Positions 38,629-48,850 of a stretch of 64,000 bases of DNA are shown here, one piece after another. The notes under the pieces were generated by a model. It worked only from the letters and a program-made list of their open reading frames with translations, made no database searches and was not told where the DNA came from. Within the stretch, counting starts at the first letter, position 1, and each line of letters opens with the position of its first letter. A program made the translations under genes and the position numbers. The stretch is from the NCBI RefSeq assembly GCF_003967275.1, contig NZ_AP018721.1, forward strand, positions 1,798,001 through 1,862,000. Reading direction: 5' to 3'. Source of the DNA: Sulfuritortus calidifontis. GTDB taxonomy: Bacteria; Pseudomonadota; Gammaproteobacteria; Burkholderiales; Thiobacillaceae.

Positions 38629-39825
38629 TCAAGCGGTGACGAGCCCTGAACTCATCACCCGGTTGCGCCCGGCCTGCTTGGCCGCATGCAAGGCGCTGTC
38701 GGCCCGGCGCATGAGCATGCCGAGCGAATCACCGGCCTGAGCCTCGGCCACGCCGATGCTGACGGTGAAGTACAAAGTGGCATCGACCAGGTTGACCGGC
38801 GTCTGCTCCAGCAACTGACGCAAGCGCTCGGCCCGCTCCAGGGCATCGCTCAGGCCGACGCCAGGCAGCAACACGGCGAACTCCTCGCCGCCGACCCTGG
38901 CCAGCCATTCCGTGCCTTGCAGCCAGCCGCGACTGGTCTGCATCAGGGTGCGCAGCACCTCGTCGCTGCGGACATGGCCGTAACGGTCGTTGATCTGGCG
39001 GAAGTGGTCGATGTCGAGCAGTAGCAGACAGACCGACTGGCCCTGCCGGCGAGTGCCGACCAGCTCTCGTTCCGCCTGGTCGAAGAACTGCCGGCGATTG
39101 GCCGCACCGGTCAGATCGTCGCGCAAGGCCATTTCCCGCAACTCCACCTCCAGCCGCTGGCGCGCTGAGATCTCGCTCGACAGCCGTTCGTTCGCCTCGC
39201 GCAGGGTCGAGGCGGTGCAAAACTGCTCGCGCAGCATCTTGTTGAAGCGATAGACCGTGATGCCGCCCAGCAGGTTGATCACCGCCATCAACAGCAGCAG
39301 GGTGAAGACGAAATTGGCCGCCATGTCGAAATGGGTGAGCACCTGCCAGAGAAAACCGGCCGTGCCGAGCAGGCCCATGCCGATGGAGAGGGCGAAGCGG
39401 TTGGGCACGAAGACGTAGACGCCGAGCAGCATGGCCATCATGCTCATACCATGCCAGCCGGGCGAAAACGGCCGGTAGGGAATGATCAGGACGAAGGCGC
39501 AAAGGGCGGTGAATACCACCACCGAGGGGATCATGCCGTTGACCAGCTGGGCGGCGAAGCGCCGGGCGGAGAAGGCGGCGGCCAGGCCGAACAGGCTGAC
39601 CGCCAGGCGGGTGAAGAAGACGATGCCGTACTGGCCGCTCGCCCCCATGTTCAGGTAATCGGTGATGGTGAAGACGAAGAACACCAGGGCGGCGACCATC
39701 AGCGCCAGGTGGGTCGCCCTCGCCCAGGCCGGCTCGATGTCGGCCCGGAAGGCCGCCTCGATGTCCGGGTCGACGAACTCAGCGGTCCAGGGTGAGATGC
39801 TGCGGTAATCGCGCTCGCTCGCCAT
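38629..39825 (-). CDS. Membrane GGDEF diguanylate cyclase
   Basis: The 398-aa protein has about six hydrophobic segments in residues 35-200 (ATHLALMVAALVFFVFTI, LAVSLFGLAAAFSA, VFTALCAFVLIIPY, MMAMLLGVYVFVP and more), a coiled linker, and a C-terminal GGDEF domain: LRDDLTGAANRRQFFDQA, LLLLDIDHFRQINDRYGH, LARVGGEEFAVLLPG. The catalytic GGEEF is intact; the inhibitory RxxD five residues upstream is absent (EWLA there), so feedback inhibition by c-di-GMP is unlikely. It lies 15 nt after glyS on the same strand, possibly in one transcript. Confidence 0.92.
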   Translation of the reverse strand: MASERDYRSISPWTAEFVDPDIEAAFRADIEPAWARATHLALMVAALVFFVFTITDYLNMGASGQYGIVFFTRLAVSLFGLAAAFSARRFAAQLVNGMIPSVVVFTALCAFVLIIPYRPFSPGWHGMSMMAMLLGVYVFVPNRFALSIGMGLLGTAGFLWQVLTHFDMAANFVFTLLLLMAVINLLGGITVYRFNKMLREQFCTASTLREANERLSSEISARQRLEVELREMALRDDLTGAANRRQFFDQAERELVGTRRQGQSVCLLLLDIDHFRQINDRYGHVRSDEVLRTLMQTSRGWLQGTEWLARVGGEEFAVLLPGVGLSDALERAERLRQLLEQTPVNLVDATLYFTVSIGVAEAQAGDSLGMLMRRADSALHAAKQAGRNRVMSSGLVTA

Positions 39826-39840
39826 GGCCGCCGCCTCGGC

Positions 39841-41946
39841 TTATTTTCCCGACAACTGACCGATGTCGGCCACGCAGTTCATGGTGCCGGCCAGGCCGGC
39901 CAGCAGGGCGAGCCGGTTGCTGCGCACCAAGGGCTCGTCGACCATGACCATCACCTCGTCGAAGAAACGGTCCACCGCGGCGCGCAACCCGGCCAGCGCC
40001 TTGAGCGCCCCGGTGTAGTCGAGCCCGGCCAGGGCCGCCTCGACCTTGGGTTTGACCGCCAGCCACTGCTCATACAGGCTGCGCTCGGCGCCGTCCTGCA
40101 ACAGAGTCAGCTCGACGTTGCCGGCCTGGGCCTCGGCCTTCTTCAGGATGTTCTGGATGCGCTTGTTGGCCGCGGCCAGGGCCTCGGCCTCGGGCAACTG
40201 GCGGAAGGCGCGCACCGCAGCCAGCTTGGCCGGCACATGGTCGATGCGCCGGGGCTGCTGCACCAGCACCGCCTCCACCTCGTCGGCGCTGTAGGCTTCG
40301 CGCAGATAGACGCGCAGGCGATCGAGCATGAACTGGAACACGTCGAGCGCCACGCTGTCGGCGATGAGGCCGCTGGCGAACTGGGTGCGCGCGCTCTCCA
40401 GCAGGGCCATCAGGTCCAGCGGCAGCGCGCGCTCCATCAGGATGCGCAGCACGCCGAGCGCGGCGCGGCGCAGGGCGAAGGGGTCCTTGTCGCCGGTCGG
40501 GGCCAGGCCGATGCCGAAGATGCCGACCAGGCTGTCGAGCTTGTCGGCCAGCGAAACGGCCAGGGCGATGTTGCCCTCGGGCACCGCATCGCCGGCGAAC
40601 CTCGGCTTGTAGTGGGCCTCGATGGCATCGGCCACCTCGGCCGGCTCGCCGTCGTGCTGGGCGTAGTAGCGGCCCATGATGCCCTGCAGCTCGGGGAACT
40701 CACCGACCATGTCGGTCAACAGATCGGCCTTGGCCAGCCAGGCGGCGCGCTCGGCCAGCTCGGCCTGGGCGCCGAGCTGGCGCGCGATCTCGCCGGCCAG
40801 CTTCTTGATCCGCTGCACCCGCTCCAACTGCGAGCCGAGCTTGTTGTGGTAGACCACGTTGCCCAGGCGCTCGACCCGCGAGACCAGGGGCTTTTTGCGG
40901 TCCTGGTCGAAGAAGAACTTGGCGTCGGCCAGGCGCGGGCGCACCACCCGCTCGTTGCCGCCGATCACCTGCGAGGGATCGGCCGGCGAGATGTTGGAGA
41001 CGATGAGGAACTGGTTGGTCAGCCGGCCCGCGGCATCCAGGAGCGGGAAATACTTCTGGTTCGCCTTCATGGTCAGGATCAGGCATTCCTGCGGCACTGC
41101 CAGGAACTCCTGGTCGAAGCGGCCGAGCAGGACATTGGGCCGCTCGACCAGGGCGGTCACCTCGTCGAGCAGGGCCTCGTCCTCGATGGCCTTGACCCCG
41201 CCGCCCAGCTTGGCCGCAGCCGCCTGCAACTGGCGGGCGATCTCGGCCCGGCGCTTGGCGAAGCTCGGGATCACCGCGCCTTCGGCCTCCATCTGCGCCT
41301 CGTAGCTGTCGGCGTCCCTGATCGAAAGGGTCGGTGCGGCGGCTTCGAAGCGATGGCCCTGGGTGGCGCGGCCGGCCGTCAGACCGAGCACGGCTACCGG
41401 CACCACCTCGGCACCGTGCAGGGCGACCAGGCCGTGGGCGGGGCGCACGAAGTTGACCGATGTCCAGCCGTCACTCAACTGGTAGCTCATCACCTTCGGG
41501 ATGGGCAGCTTGGCCAGCGCCGCGTCCAGCGCCTTCTGCAGACCTTCGGTGAGGGTTGCGCCCTTGACCACGGTATCGAAGAACAGGGTCTCGGCCTTGC
41601 CGTCCATGGCGCGCCGGAGTCGCGGCACCACGGCGGCATCGAGGCCGAGCGCGGCCAGCTTCTTGAGCAGGGCCGGCGTCGGCGCGCCATTGGCGTCGAG
41701 CGCCACGCTGGCCGGCATCAGCTTCTGCGCCACCGGCTTGTCCGCCGCCTGGGCGGCGACGTTGGAAACATGCACGGCCAGCCGGCGGGGCGAGGCATAC
41801 GGTGTCGCCCCGCTGTCGGCCGCCAGCAGGCCCTGGGCCCTGAGCGATTCGAACAAGGCGCCGGCAAAGGCCTCGCCGAGCTTGGCGAGCGCCTTGGGCG
41901 GCAGTTCTTCCACGAACAATTCAACGAGAAGGTTTTTCATGCTCAT
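39841..41946 (-). CDS. glyS: Glycyl-tRNA synthetase beta subunit
   Basis: A 701-aa subunit of the alpha2beta2 bacterial GlyRS. ATG 41946 overlaps the glyQ stop (ATGA) and has GGAG 7 nt upstream; the product begins [20 protein letters not shown]. The open frame continuing upstream to 42516 is glyQ in another frame. Landmarks: [73 protein letters not shown] and the C-terminal DFFDEVMV-type block ([20 protein letters not shown]) for tRNA binding. Confidence 0.97.
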   Translation of the reverse strand: MSMKNLLVELFVEELPPKALAKLGEAFAGALFESLRAQGLLAADSGATPYASPRRLAVHVSNVAAQAADKPVAQKLMPASVALDANGAPTPALLKKLAALGLDAAVVPRLRRAMDGKAETLFFDTVVKGATLTEGLQKALDAALAKLPIPKVMSYQLSDGWTSVNFVRPAHGLVALHGAEVVPVAVLGLTAGRATQGHRFEAAAPTLSIRDADSYEAQMEAEGAVIPSFAKRRAEIARQLQAAAAKLGGGVKAIEDEALLDEVTALVERPNVLLGRFDQEFLAVPQECLILTMKANQKYFPLLDAAGRLTNQFLIVSNISPADPSQVIGGNERVVRPRLADAKFFFDQDRKKPLVSRVERLGNVVYHNKLGSQLERVQRIKKLAGEIARQLGAQAELAERAAWLAKADLLTDMVGEFPELQGIMGRYYAQHDGEPAEVADAIEAHYKPRFAGDAVPEGNIALAVSLADKLDSLVGIFGIGLAPTGDKDPFALRRAALGVLRILMERALPLDLMALLESARTQFASGLIADSVALDVFQFMLDRLRVYLREAYSADEVEAVLVQQPRRIDHVPAKLAAVRAFRQLPEAEALAAANKRIQNILKKAEAQAGNVELTLLQDGAERSLYEQWLAVKPKVEAALAGLDYTGALKALAGLRAAVDRFFDEVMVMVDEPLVRSNRLALLAGLAGTMNCVADIGQLSGK

Positions 41947-42860
41947 GCCGCCTTCTCCGCGATCTTCGCCAGCACTTCGTCGGCCCAGGCCCCGGGCGCC
42001 ATGGGAAAACCCAGACGCGCGCGCGACTCCAGATAGCTCTGGGCAACGCTCTTCGCCAGATTGCGGATGCGGCCGATGTAGGCGGCGCGCTCGGTCACCG
42101 AGATGGCGCCGCGGGCGTCGAGCAGGTTGAAGGTGTGGCCGGCCTTCAAGACCTGTTCGTAGGCGGGCAGCGCCAACTTCTGCTCCATCAGGTGCTTGGC
42201 CTGGCGCTCGTGGGCATTGAAGGCGGTGAGCAGGAATTCCACGTCGGAATGCTCGAAGTTGTAGGCCGACTGCTCGACCTCGTTCTGGTGGAAGACGTCG
42301 CCATACTTCACGCCGGGCGCGTAGTCCAGGTCGAACACGTTCTCCACGCCCTGCAAGTACATGGCCAGGCGCTCCAGGCCGTAGGTGATCTCGCCGGTGA
42401 TCGGCTTGCAGTCGATGCCGCCGACCTGCTGGAAATAGGTGAACTGGGTGATCTCCATGCCGTTCATCCAGACCTCCCAGCCCAGACCCCAGGCGCCGAG
42501 CGTCGGGTTTTCCCAATCGTCCTCGACGAAGCGCACGTCGTTGCTCTTGAGATCGAAGCCCAGCGCCGCAAGCGACCCGAGGTACAGCTCCAGGATGTTC
42601 TCCGGCGCCGGCTTCAACACCACCTGGAACTGGTAGTAGTGCTGCAGGCGGTTGGGGTTCTCGCCATAGCGGCCGTCCTTGGGCCGGCGCGAAGGCTGGA
42701 CATAAGCCGCGCGCCAGGGCTCGGGGCCGATGGCGCGCAGGAAGGTGGCGGTATGGCTGGTGCCGGCGCCGACCTCGAGGTCGTAGGGCTGAAGCACCAC
42801 GCAGCCCTGCTCACCCCAGAATTTCTGCAGGGTGAGGATGATGTCTTGGAAATAAGGCAT
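41943..42860 (-). CDS. glyQ: Glycyl-tRNA synthetase alpha subunit
   Basis: The 305-aa catalytic subunit is chosen to start at ATG 42860 ([20 protein letters not shown]), matching the family N-terminus; a TTG at 42884 would add eight residues. Class II motifs are clear: [74 protein letters not shown] and [15 protein letters not shown]. It overlaps glyS by 4 nt. Confidence 0.97.
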   Translation of the reverse strand: MPYFQDIILTLQKFWGEQGCVVLQPYDLEVGAGTSHTATFLRAIGPEPWRAAYVQPSRRPKDGRYGENPNRLQHYYQFQVVLKPAPENILELYLGSLAALGFDLKSNDVRFVEDDWENPTLGAWGLGWEVWMNGMEITQFTYFQQVGGIDCKPITGEITYGLERLAMYLQGVENVFDLDYAPGVKYGDVFHQNEVEQSAYNFEHSDVEFLLTAFNAHERQAKHLMEQKLALPAYEQVLKAGHTFNLLDARGAISVTERAAYIGRIRNLAKSVAQSYLESRARLGFPMAPGAWADEVLAKIAEKAA

Positions 42861-42912
42861 GAAACTCGGCCGAAGGGTTGGCAAACGGGTTGATTTTACA
42901 GGATTCCCGGAT

Positions 42913-44211
42913 TCAGCCGCGTGGAATGACCAGCCTGGCCGTCAGCCCCCCGCCCTCGCGCCCGGCCAGCTCGATGCGCCAGCCGTAGGCATCGGCCAGC
43001 TGCCTGGCGATGGCCAGGCCCAGGCCGCTGCCGCCACCCGCCTGGCTGCGGGATTGCTCCAAGCGGTAGAAGGGCCGGAACACCGCCGCGCGTTCCGCCT
43101 CGGGGATGCCGGGGCCGCGATCGCACACCTCGATCACGGCCTCACGCTCGGCGCAAATGAGCTGCAAGACCACGGGCTGATCGGCACCATAGCGCAAGGC
43201 GTTTTCCAGGAGATTGCCGACGATGCGGCGCAGGGCCAGCTCGCCCACCGGCACCACACACGGGCCGGCCGGCTGCCACTGCACGCGCTCGGGCGCGCTT
43301 GCCGCCTGCGCCAGCTCGGCCAGGACGCCGTTCAGATCCAGCGCCTGCGCCGGCTCGACCTGCAAGGCGCGGGCGAAGCCGAGCATGGCGTCGATCAAGC
43401 GATTGATCTCGGCCAGGTCGCCCTCCATGCGCGCAATGAGTTTGGCGTCGGCGCCTTCAACCATGGCCAGGGCCAGGCGCAGGCGGGTGAGCGGCGTGCG
43501 CAGGTCGTGCGAGATGCCGGCCAGCAAGGTGGTGCGGTTCTCCAGCAAGGCCTGGACCTCGGCCGCCATTTGGTTGAAGGCGCGGGTCAGCTCCTGCCAC
43601 TCGACCGCGCCGGTTTCCGGCAACAGCGCCGGCAGCCGGCCCTGGCCGACCTCGGCGGCCGAGGCCGCCAGACGCTTCAACCTCAAGCCGGTGCGCCGGA
43701 CCATGAGCAGGGCGACCAGGGCGGTGAGCAAGGCGCCGACGAAGAGGATGCCGGCCGCCGCCAGCGGCGCCTGCAACTGGTAGTTCTTTTTGAGAAAACC
43801 GATGCGCAGCAGATTGCCGGCCAGGCGCAGCTCGACCCAGGACCAGGCCGGGTCCGGCCCCTGCTTGAGCGCGATGGCCTGGCCGGTGCGGCGCTGCAAG
43901 GCGGCCTCCAGCCGGTCACCGAAGAGGCTGGCTGGCTCCATCGTGTCCAGCGGCCGATTCACCGCGCCCAGTTCCAGGTCGTGGCGCAACGCCAACTCCA
44001 ATTCGTAGTCGTCGCGGGTCTGCGGCGGCAGCTCCACCCAGGTCTGCGCCGCCAGTTCGATGCGCGCGGCCAGGTCCTCGGCCGAACGCCGGGCCAGAGG
44101 CTCGACCACGCTGAACCAGACCACCGCCAGTGCCATCAGCTGCACCCCGGCGAAGGCGGCAAGCAGTGCCGCCGCGGTGCGGCCGAACAGGGTGCGTGGG
44201 ATCCAGCTCAA
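42913..44211 (-). CDS. EnvZ-like sensor histidine kinase
   Basis: A 432-aa membrane kinase. The only sensible start is TTG 44211, whose TTGA overlaps the response-regulator stop TGA, giving [20 protein letters not shown]. Two membrane helices (about 10-32 and 155-178) flank a periplasmic domain; then HAMP, HisKA with [20 protein letters not shown], and HATPase_c with [27 protein letters not shown] and [15 protein letters not shown]. This is the EnvZ/OmpB class. The cognate regulator overlaps at its start. The periplasmic signal is unknown; the neighbouring divergent gene for a charged exported protein is a possible target. Confidence 0.92.
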   Translation of the reverse strand: MSWIPRTLFGRTAAALLAAFAGVQLMALAVVWFSVVEPLARRSAEDLAARIELAAQTWVELPPQTRDDYELELALRHDLELGAVNRPLDTMEPASLFGDRLEAALQRRTGQAIALKQGPDPAWSWVELRLAGNLLRIGFLKKNYQLQAPLAAAGILFVGALLTALVALLMVRRTGLRLKRLAASAAEVGQGRLPALLPETGAVEWQELTRAFNQMAAEVQALLENRTTLLAGISHDLRTPLTRLRLALAMVEGADAKLIARMEGDLAEINRLIDAMLGFARALQVEPAQALDLNGVLAELAQAASAPERVQWQPAGPCVVPVGELALRRIVGNLLENALRYGADQPVVLQLICAEREAVIEVCDRGPGIPEAERAAVFRPFYRLEQSRSQAGGGSGLGLAIARQLADAYGWRIELAGREGGGLTARLVIPRG

Positions 44212-44912
44212 CCCTTGCCCTTCGGCGAAAACAGATAGCCCTGGCCCCACACCGTGCGGATGTAGACCGGGTTGGCCGGGTCGTCCTCGATCTTCTTGCG
44301 CAGCCGGGTCACCCGCACGTCGATGGAGCGGTCGAAGGGGTCGCGTTCGAAGCCCTTGAGCCAATCCACGATCTGGTCGCGCGAAAGCGCGCGGTTGGGG
44401 TGCTCGACGAAGATCTTGAGCAGGGTGAATTCGGCCTGGGTGAGCGGAATCTCCGCGCCGTCCCGGCTCAGGCGCTGCGCCGCGAGATCGAGCCGGAACG
44501 GGCCGAACTCGGCCTGCTCGGGCGGCGCCTTGTCGGTCTGCGCCTCGCCCCGGCGCAGCACGGCGCGGATGCGGGCCAGCAGCTCGCGCGGATTGAACGG
44601 CTTGGGCAGATAGTCGTCCGCCCCCACCTCGAGGCCGACGATGCGGTCGATGTCCTCGCCCCGGGCCGAGAGCATGATCACCGGCAGGCCGTGGGCGGCC
44701 TTGAGCTGGCGGGTGAGCGACAGGCCGTCCTCGCCCGGCAGCATCAGGTCCATCACCACCAGGGCGGGCAGCCGCTGCTGCAGGCGCTCGGTCATCTGCC
44801 TGCCGTCGCCCGCGGTGGCCACCGCATAGCCTTGCTGGGCAAGGTAATCCGCCAGCAGGTCGCGGATGCCGGCGTCGTCGTCGACGATGAGGATAGGAGT
44901 CGGATTTTCCAT
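44208..44912 (-). CDS. OmpR-family response regulator
   Basis: A 234-aa regulator starting at ATG 44912 (MENPTPILIVDDDAGIRDLL). The receiver domain has the acidic pair IVDDD, phospho-acceptor in ALVVMDLMLPGEDGLSL and lysine in YLPKPFNPRELLARIRAVL. The winged-helix DNA-binding domain follows: FRLDLAAQRLSRDGAEIPLT, EFTLLKIFVEHPNRALSRDQ, DPFDRSIDVRVTRLRKKIED, IRTVWGQGYLFS. It is closest in style to OmpR. It is transcribed divergently from the small exported protein at 45074. Confidence 0.95.
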   Translation of the reverse strand: MENPTPILIVDDDAGIRDLLADYLAQQGYAVATAGDGRQMTERLQQRLPALVVMDLMLPGEDGLSLTRQLKAAHGLPVIMLSARGEDIDRIVGLEVGADDYLPKPFNPRELLARIRAVLRRGEAQTDKAPPEQAEFGPFRLDLAAQRLSRDGAEIPLTQAEFTLLKIFVEHPNRALSRDQIVDWLKGFERDPFDRSIDVRVTRLRKKIEDDPANPVYIRTVWGQGYLFSPKGKG

Positions 44913-45073
44913 GGCTGGCCTGTTTGTTTGCGGATGATAGACGATCGCATGGTAGGCCCTCATTACCCCGCCAAAATGGCCGCGTCACAACTTGTTACAA
45001 ATTGCCCGGGCGCGGAAACGCCCAGGGACGCGGCTCGGGCCTAAGCTGCGAAGCGTGGATCAGGAGAAATGCC

Positions 45074-45496
45074 ATGAAACCGTTTTCCCGACTTGGACTG
45101 CTGCTCTGCCTCGGCCTCATGGCCGGGCCCGCCCTGGCCGAGCGCCCGCATGACGGCGAAGACAGCGTCCGGCAAGGCCGGCTCTGGCTGGCCCAGATGA
45201 CGCCCGAGCAGCGCGAACGCCTGCGCGAACGCTGGGAGCGCACCTCGCCGGAAGAGCGTGCCGCCATTCGCCGCGAATTGCGCGAGCGCGTCCAGAACAT
45301 CCCGCCCGAGCAGCGCGAGCAGGTCCGCAACCGCCTGATCGAACGCATGCAACCGGCCAGGCAGGAACGCGAGCGCCCGCAGGAGGCGGAGCCACCCCGC
45401 AACGGCTTCGGCCAGGGCTTCGAACACCGGCGCGAGCGCATGGACTGGTCCGACCCCGGCGCCGATCGCCCCGGCGGCCGCGGCCGGCAACGCTAA
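45074..45496 (+). CDS. Exported Arg/Glu-rich protein (DUF3106-like)
   Basis: A 140-aa protein with AGGAGA 5 nt before ATG 45074 and a signal peptide (FSRLGLLLCLGLMAGPALAE). The mature part is extremely charged: LAQMTPEQRERLRERWERTS, SPEERAAIRRELRERVQ, IPPEQREQVRNRL. Three LTPEQR-like helical steps resemble DUF3106 and the LTxxQ motif of Spy/CpxP. No cysteine or catalytic motif is present. Function unknown; a periplasmic chaperone or stress-sensor role is possible by analogy with Spy/CpxP, and the divergent EnvZ/OmpR-type pair could regulate it. Confidence 0.78.
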   Translation: MKPFSRLGLLLCLGLMAGPALAERPHDGEDSVRQGRLWLAQMTPEQRERLRERWERTSPEERAAIRRELRERVQNIPPEQREQVRNRLIERMQPARQERERPQEAEPPRNGFGQGFEHRRERMDWSDPGADRPGGRGRQR

Positions 45497-45526
45497 TCGA
45501 TTCACTTGAATTCACTGGAGGACACC

Positions 45527-46045
45527 ATGTCGATCAAGCAAACAACCCTGGGCCTGGCCATCGCCGCCGGGCTGATCGCGGCCACGCCTGCGCTGGCCGA
45601 CAAACGCCATTACGACTACGCCCAGGTCGTGGCCAGCACCCCGGTCTACGAGCGGATCAATACCCCCCGCCAGGAATGCTGGTCGGAGCGCGTCGGCTAT
45701 GAGACCAGCCGCGAGCGTTCCTACGCCGGCGCCGTCATCGGTGGCATCGCCGGCGGCATCCTGGGCAACCAGGTCGGCGGCGGCAGCGGCAAGACCATCG
45801 CCACCGCGGTCGGCGCCGCCACCGGCGCCATCGTCGGCGACAACATCGACAACAGCGGCCCGATACGGACCAGCCGGCGGCCGGTCTACGAAGAGCGCTG
45901 CCGCAGCGTGGACGACTGGGACCGGCGCCTGGTCGGCTACGACATCATCTACCGCTATCACGGCCGTGAATACAGCACCTTCACCAGCCGCGACCCCGGC
46001 CGCAGGATTCGCGTCAGCGTCCAGGTCGAACCGGAAGACGACTGA
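45527..46045 (+). CDS. Glycine-zipper 2TM domain envelope protein
   Basis: A 172-aa protein with GGAGG upstream of ATG 45527 and a signal peptide ending TPALADKRHYD. The centre is a glycine zipper (AGAVIGGIAGGILGNQVGGG, then AVGAATGAIVGDNIDN), as in 17-kDa surface antigens and UmoD/SlyB-like proteins. Two cysteines flank the zipper (RQECWSERVGY and EERCRSVDDWDRRL). The C-terminus RLVGYDIIYRYHGREYST is the family's conserved end. Likely an outer-membrane or periplasmic protein of unknown precise role; probably co-expressed with the gene 30 nt upstream. Confidence 0.87.
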   Translation: MSIKQTTLGLAIAAGLIAATPALADKRHYDYAQVVASTPVYERINTPRQECWSERVGYETSRERSYAGAVIGGIAGGILGNQVGGGSGKTIATAVGAATGAIVGDNIDNSGPIRTSRRPVYEERCRSVDDWDRRLVGYDIIYRYHGREYSTFTSRDPGRRIRVSVQVEPEDD

Positions 46046-46120
46046 TCCGCGTCAAGCGGCCCGGCCTCTGGCACACCAGAGGCCGGGCTGTTACATTCGG
46101 CCCAAAGACAGAGAGATGCT

Positions 46121-48052
46121 TTGGGCGTGTTGAAGAAAATCGGTTTGACCTGTTTGTTGCTGGCCTGGGTACTGCCGGCGGCAGCTTCGCTGGAAAAAGA
46201 CTTCGTCGCCGCGCGCGAGGCCTATGCCAAGGGCCGCATGGAGCGCTTTACCGCCATCGCCAACAAATTTCCCAAGGACCACCTGCTCGCGCCCTATCTG
46301 CGCTACTGGCAACTCAAGAGCAACAATCCCTCGATCGAGGCCATGCAGGCCTTCATCCAGCAGCACCCGGACACGCCGCTGGCCGACCGCATGCGCCAGG
46401 AGCTGCTGCACAAGCTGGGCGAGACCGGCGATTGGCGCAGCGTGCTGCAACAGACCGGGCTTCTGGTGAAGGGCAATGCCGAGACCCAGTGCCTGGGCCT
46501 GCGCGCCCGCCTGGCCCTGGGCGAACCCAGCGCCGAGAAGGAAGGCGCCGACTTCTACCGCGCCGCGCGCGACCTGCCCAGCGCCTGCGACCCGCTGTTC
46601 GCCCAACTGTTCGCCCGCAGCGCGCTCACCGAGGAGGACCGCTACACCCGCATGCGCCACGCGCTCGAGGCCAACAACCTGCGCCTGGCCCGCGAGCTGG
46701 ACAGCCAGTTGCCGGAAGACCAGCGCATGCAGGCCGATGCCCTGAACCGAGCGCAAAAGGCCCCCGAAGCGCTGGTCCGGGCCGATTCCAACCGCCGCGC
46801 CCAACGCGAGGCCGCGCTGTACGCCCTGGCCCAGGTCGCCAAGAAAGACCCGGCCGCTGCCGCCCAACTGTGGGAGGCCGAGCAGGAGGCCTATCCGGAA
46901 GGCGAGCGCAGCTATGGCTGGGGCGTCATCGCCATGGCCGCGGCGCGTCAGCATGAGCCCCGCGCCATGGAGTGGTATGGCCGGGCCGGCGAACGCCTGA
47001 GCGAGGAACAACGGGCCTGGAAGATCCGCGCCGCCCTGCGCGCCGGCCGCTGGCTCGACGTGCTCTATGGCATCAACGGCCTGCCCGAGGCCAGCCAGGC
47101 CGAGCCGACCTGGCGCTACTGGAAGGCGCGGGCGCTCAAGGCGCTCAACGCCACCGCCACCGCCAACGCCCTGTTCGCCCGGCTGTCGAGCGAATTCCAC
47201 TATTACGGCCTGCTCGCCGCCGAGGAACTGCCCGCCCGCCTGGAGGCCCGGCCGACCGATCACAACCTGACGCCGGACGAACTGGCCGAGGCCGAGGCCC
47301 GCACCGGCCTCAAGCGCGCCCTGCTCCTGCGCAAACTCGATCTCAACATCGACGCCGTGGCGGAATGGGACTGGGCCCTGCGCGGCTTGAGCGACCCCCA
47401 ACTGCTGGCGGCGGCCGAACTGGCCCGGCGCGAGAAGTGGTACGACCGCGCCATCCTCACCGCCGAAAAGACCCGCGACATCCACAACTTCGACCTGCGC
47501 TACATGACGCCCTACCGCGACCTCGCCGAGGCCTACGCCAAACGCAACGACCTCGACCCGGCCTGGGTCTACGGCCTGATGCGCCAGGAATCGCGCTTCA
47601 TGGACTACGCCCGTTCCGGCGTCGGTGCCATCGGCCTGATGCAGATCATGCCGGCCACCGCCCGCTGGATCGCCGGCCAACTCGGCCTCAACAAGCACAA
47701 GGCGCCGAGCGAGGTGAAGGAACCCGAGACCAACATCAAATACGGCACCTATTACCTCAAGCGCATCTATGCCTCACTTAGCGAGTCGGCCGTGCTTGCC
47801 TCGGCCGGCTACAACGCCGGCCCCGGCCGGGCGCGCAAATGGCAGGCGGAGAAACCGCTGGAGGGCGCCATCTACGTCGACAACATCCCGATCCTGGAAA
47901 CCCGCGACTACGTGCGCAAGGTCATGGCCAATGCCGTGTTCTACAGCCAGCGCTTCGGCAACCCCAACAACAGCCTGAAGGCACGGCTGGGTACCATTCC
48001 GCCGCGGTCGAATGCGCCTATCGTCGACGAGGCGGCGCCGCAGCCGGAGTGA
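46121..48052 (+). CDS. slt: Soluble lytic murein transglycosylase
   Basis: The 643-aa periplasmic protein has a non-ATG start: TTG 46121 or, six bases on, GTG 46127; the signal peptide is KIGLTCLLLAWVLPAAAS. A long alpha-superhelical U/L domain (about 30-450) precedes the SLT catalytic domain: LMRQESRFMDYARSGVGAIG (catalytic Glu in QES), GLMQIMPATARWIA, TNIKYGTYYLKRIY and AGYNAGPGRARKW. It cleaves glycan strands like MltA. A 770-bp non-coding region follows. Confidence 0.94.
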   Translation: MGVLKKIGLTCLLLAWVLPAAASLEKDFVAAREAYAKGRMERFTAIANKFPKDHLLAPYLRYWQLKSNNPSIEAMQAFIQQHPDTPLADRMRQELLHKLGETGDWRSVLQQTGLLVKGNAETQCLGLRARLALGEPSAEKEGADFYRAARDLPSACDPLFAQLFARSALTEEDRYTRMRHALEANNLRLARELDSQLPEDQRMQADALNRAQKAPEALVRADSNRRAQREAALYALAQVAKKDPAAAAQLWEAEQEAYPEGERSYGWGVIAMAAARQHEPRAMEWYGRAGERLSEEQRAWKIRAALRAGRWLDVLYGINGLPEASQAEPTWRYWKARALKALNATATANALFARLSSEFHYYGLLAAEELPARLEARPTDHNLTPDELAEAEARTGLKRALLLRKLDLNIDAVAEWDWALRGLSDPQLLAAAELARREKWYDRAILTAEKTRDIHNFDLRYMTPYRDLAEAYAKRNDLDPAWVYGLMRQESRFMDYARSGVGAIGLMQIMPATARWIAGQLGLNKHKAPSEVKEPETNIKYGTYYLKRIYASLSESAVLASAGYNAGPGRARKWQAEKPLEGAIYVDNIPILETRDYVRKVMANAVFYSQRFGNPNNSLKARLGTIPPRSNAPIVDEAAPQPE

Positions 48053-48098
48053 TTCGGGTGGGGTGCTCGATCCAGTTGGTTTTCTAAGCCGTGATGCA

Positions 48099-48810
48099 GG
48101 TTCACATGAGGCCGTTGGCCGGGGCCGCCCGGCAGCGGGCATACTTTCTTTGCTCGTGCAAAGAAAGTAGCCAAAGAAAACGAGGTTTCAGTGAAGGCTA
48201 ATGCCCGCGCATGCGGGCGTTATGCCGGAACTAAAGCACGCCCCGCTTCGCCGGCCTTCGGCTTCCCGCTCTTGAACCAAATGATTGGGCGGCTGCGTAA
48301 CTCGCCCTTCGGGCTCAGACAGTACTCGCCGACTGCCCCCAATCATTTGGCTCAAGATCGGCGGCTCAGAGAGGGCCGAAAAAACAAACCTAAAAACCAA
48401 ACCCAGAGAGTTGGCGCAAGGCGCCGACTCTCTCTAAAAAAAACATTCCCGCTTGCGGGAATTCAGCGCATTATTTGACTTGCCAATCCCCTCTGACGCC
48501 GCCGGTGACGCTGGCGTCATGTAGGGTAGCCAAAGGCCGGCGAAAGCTGTCTGAGCGAAGCGAGTTCTTTCGCCGCCTGCATGACGCCAGCGGCGCCGGG
48601 GTTTCGGCGGAAGCGGGGCGACCTTCTTTTGGTTACTTTTAGCTCCGACTAACATGCTTCGCCTGTAAGTCTGCGCTGAAGCCTTCGGCTTTCTTGGTCG
48701 AGCAAGACAACGAAGTTGCGGCGAAGGCTCATGCCCGCAAAGCGGGCGTGATGCCGTAGCCAAAAGTAACCCGCTGCCGGGCGGCCCCGGCCTACTAGCC
48801 CAAGTGAACC
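48099..48810. repeat. 712-bp non-coding element with 23-bp perfect inverted repeats
   Basis: GGTTCAC at 48099 and its complement at 48810 define the ends; inside, a 23-bp stretch at 48117-48139 (GGCCGGGGCCGCCCGGCA then GCGGG) recurs as an exact reverse complement at 48770-48792. The interior has several smaller dyads: CTTTCTTTGC/GCAAAGAAAG at about 48145-48168, GCCCGC/GCGGGC pairs, CCCAATCATTTGG and its partial complement, and GAGAGTTGGCGC with GCGCCGACTCTC. Short frames across it have no coding character. It fills the gap between slt and the P-type ATPase gene and looks like a large, transposase-less inverted-repeat element, perhaps a nested composite. Confidence 0.75.
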
Positions 48811-48850
48811 CACTGTACCAATTAATCAGTCGTTACCCAGCCCAAGATCA

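Noticed and set aside
41947-42516. Upstream extension of glyS to 42516
   Set aside because: The segment is glyQ in another frame; the ATGA overlap and Shine-Dalgarno place the start at 41946.
48150-48480. CRISPR-like repeats in the slt-ATPase gap
   Set aside because: The dyads are different from each other and not regularly spaced; no direct repeat of constant length and no cas genes.
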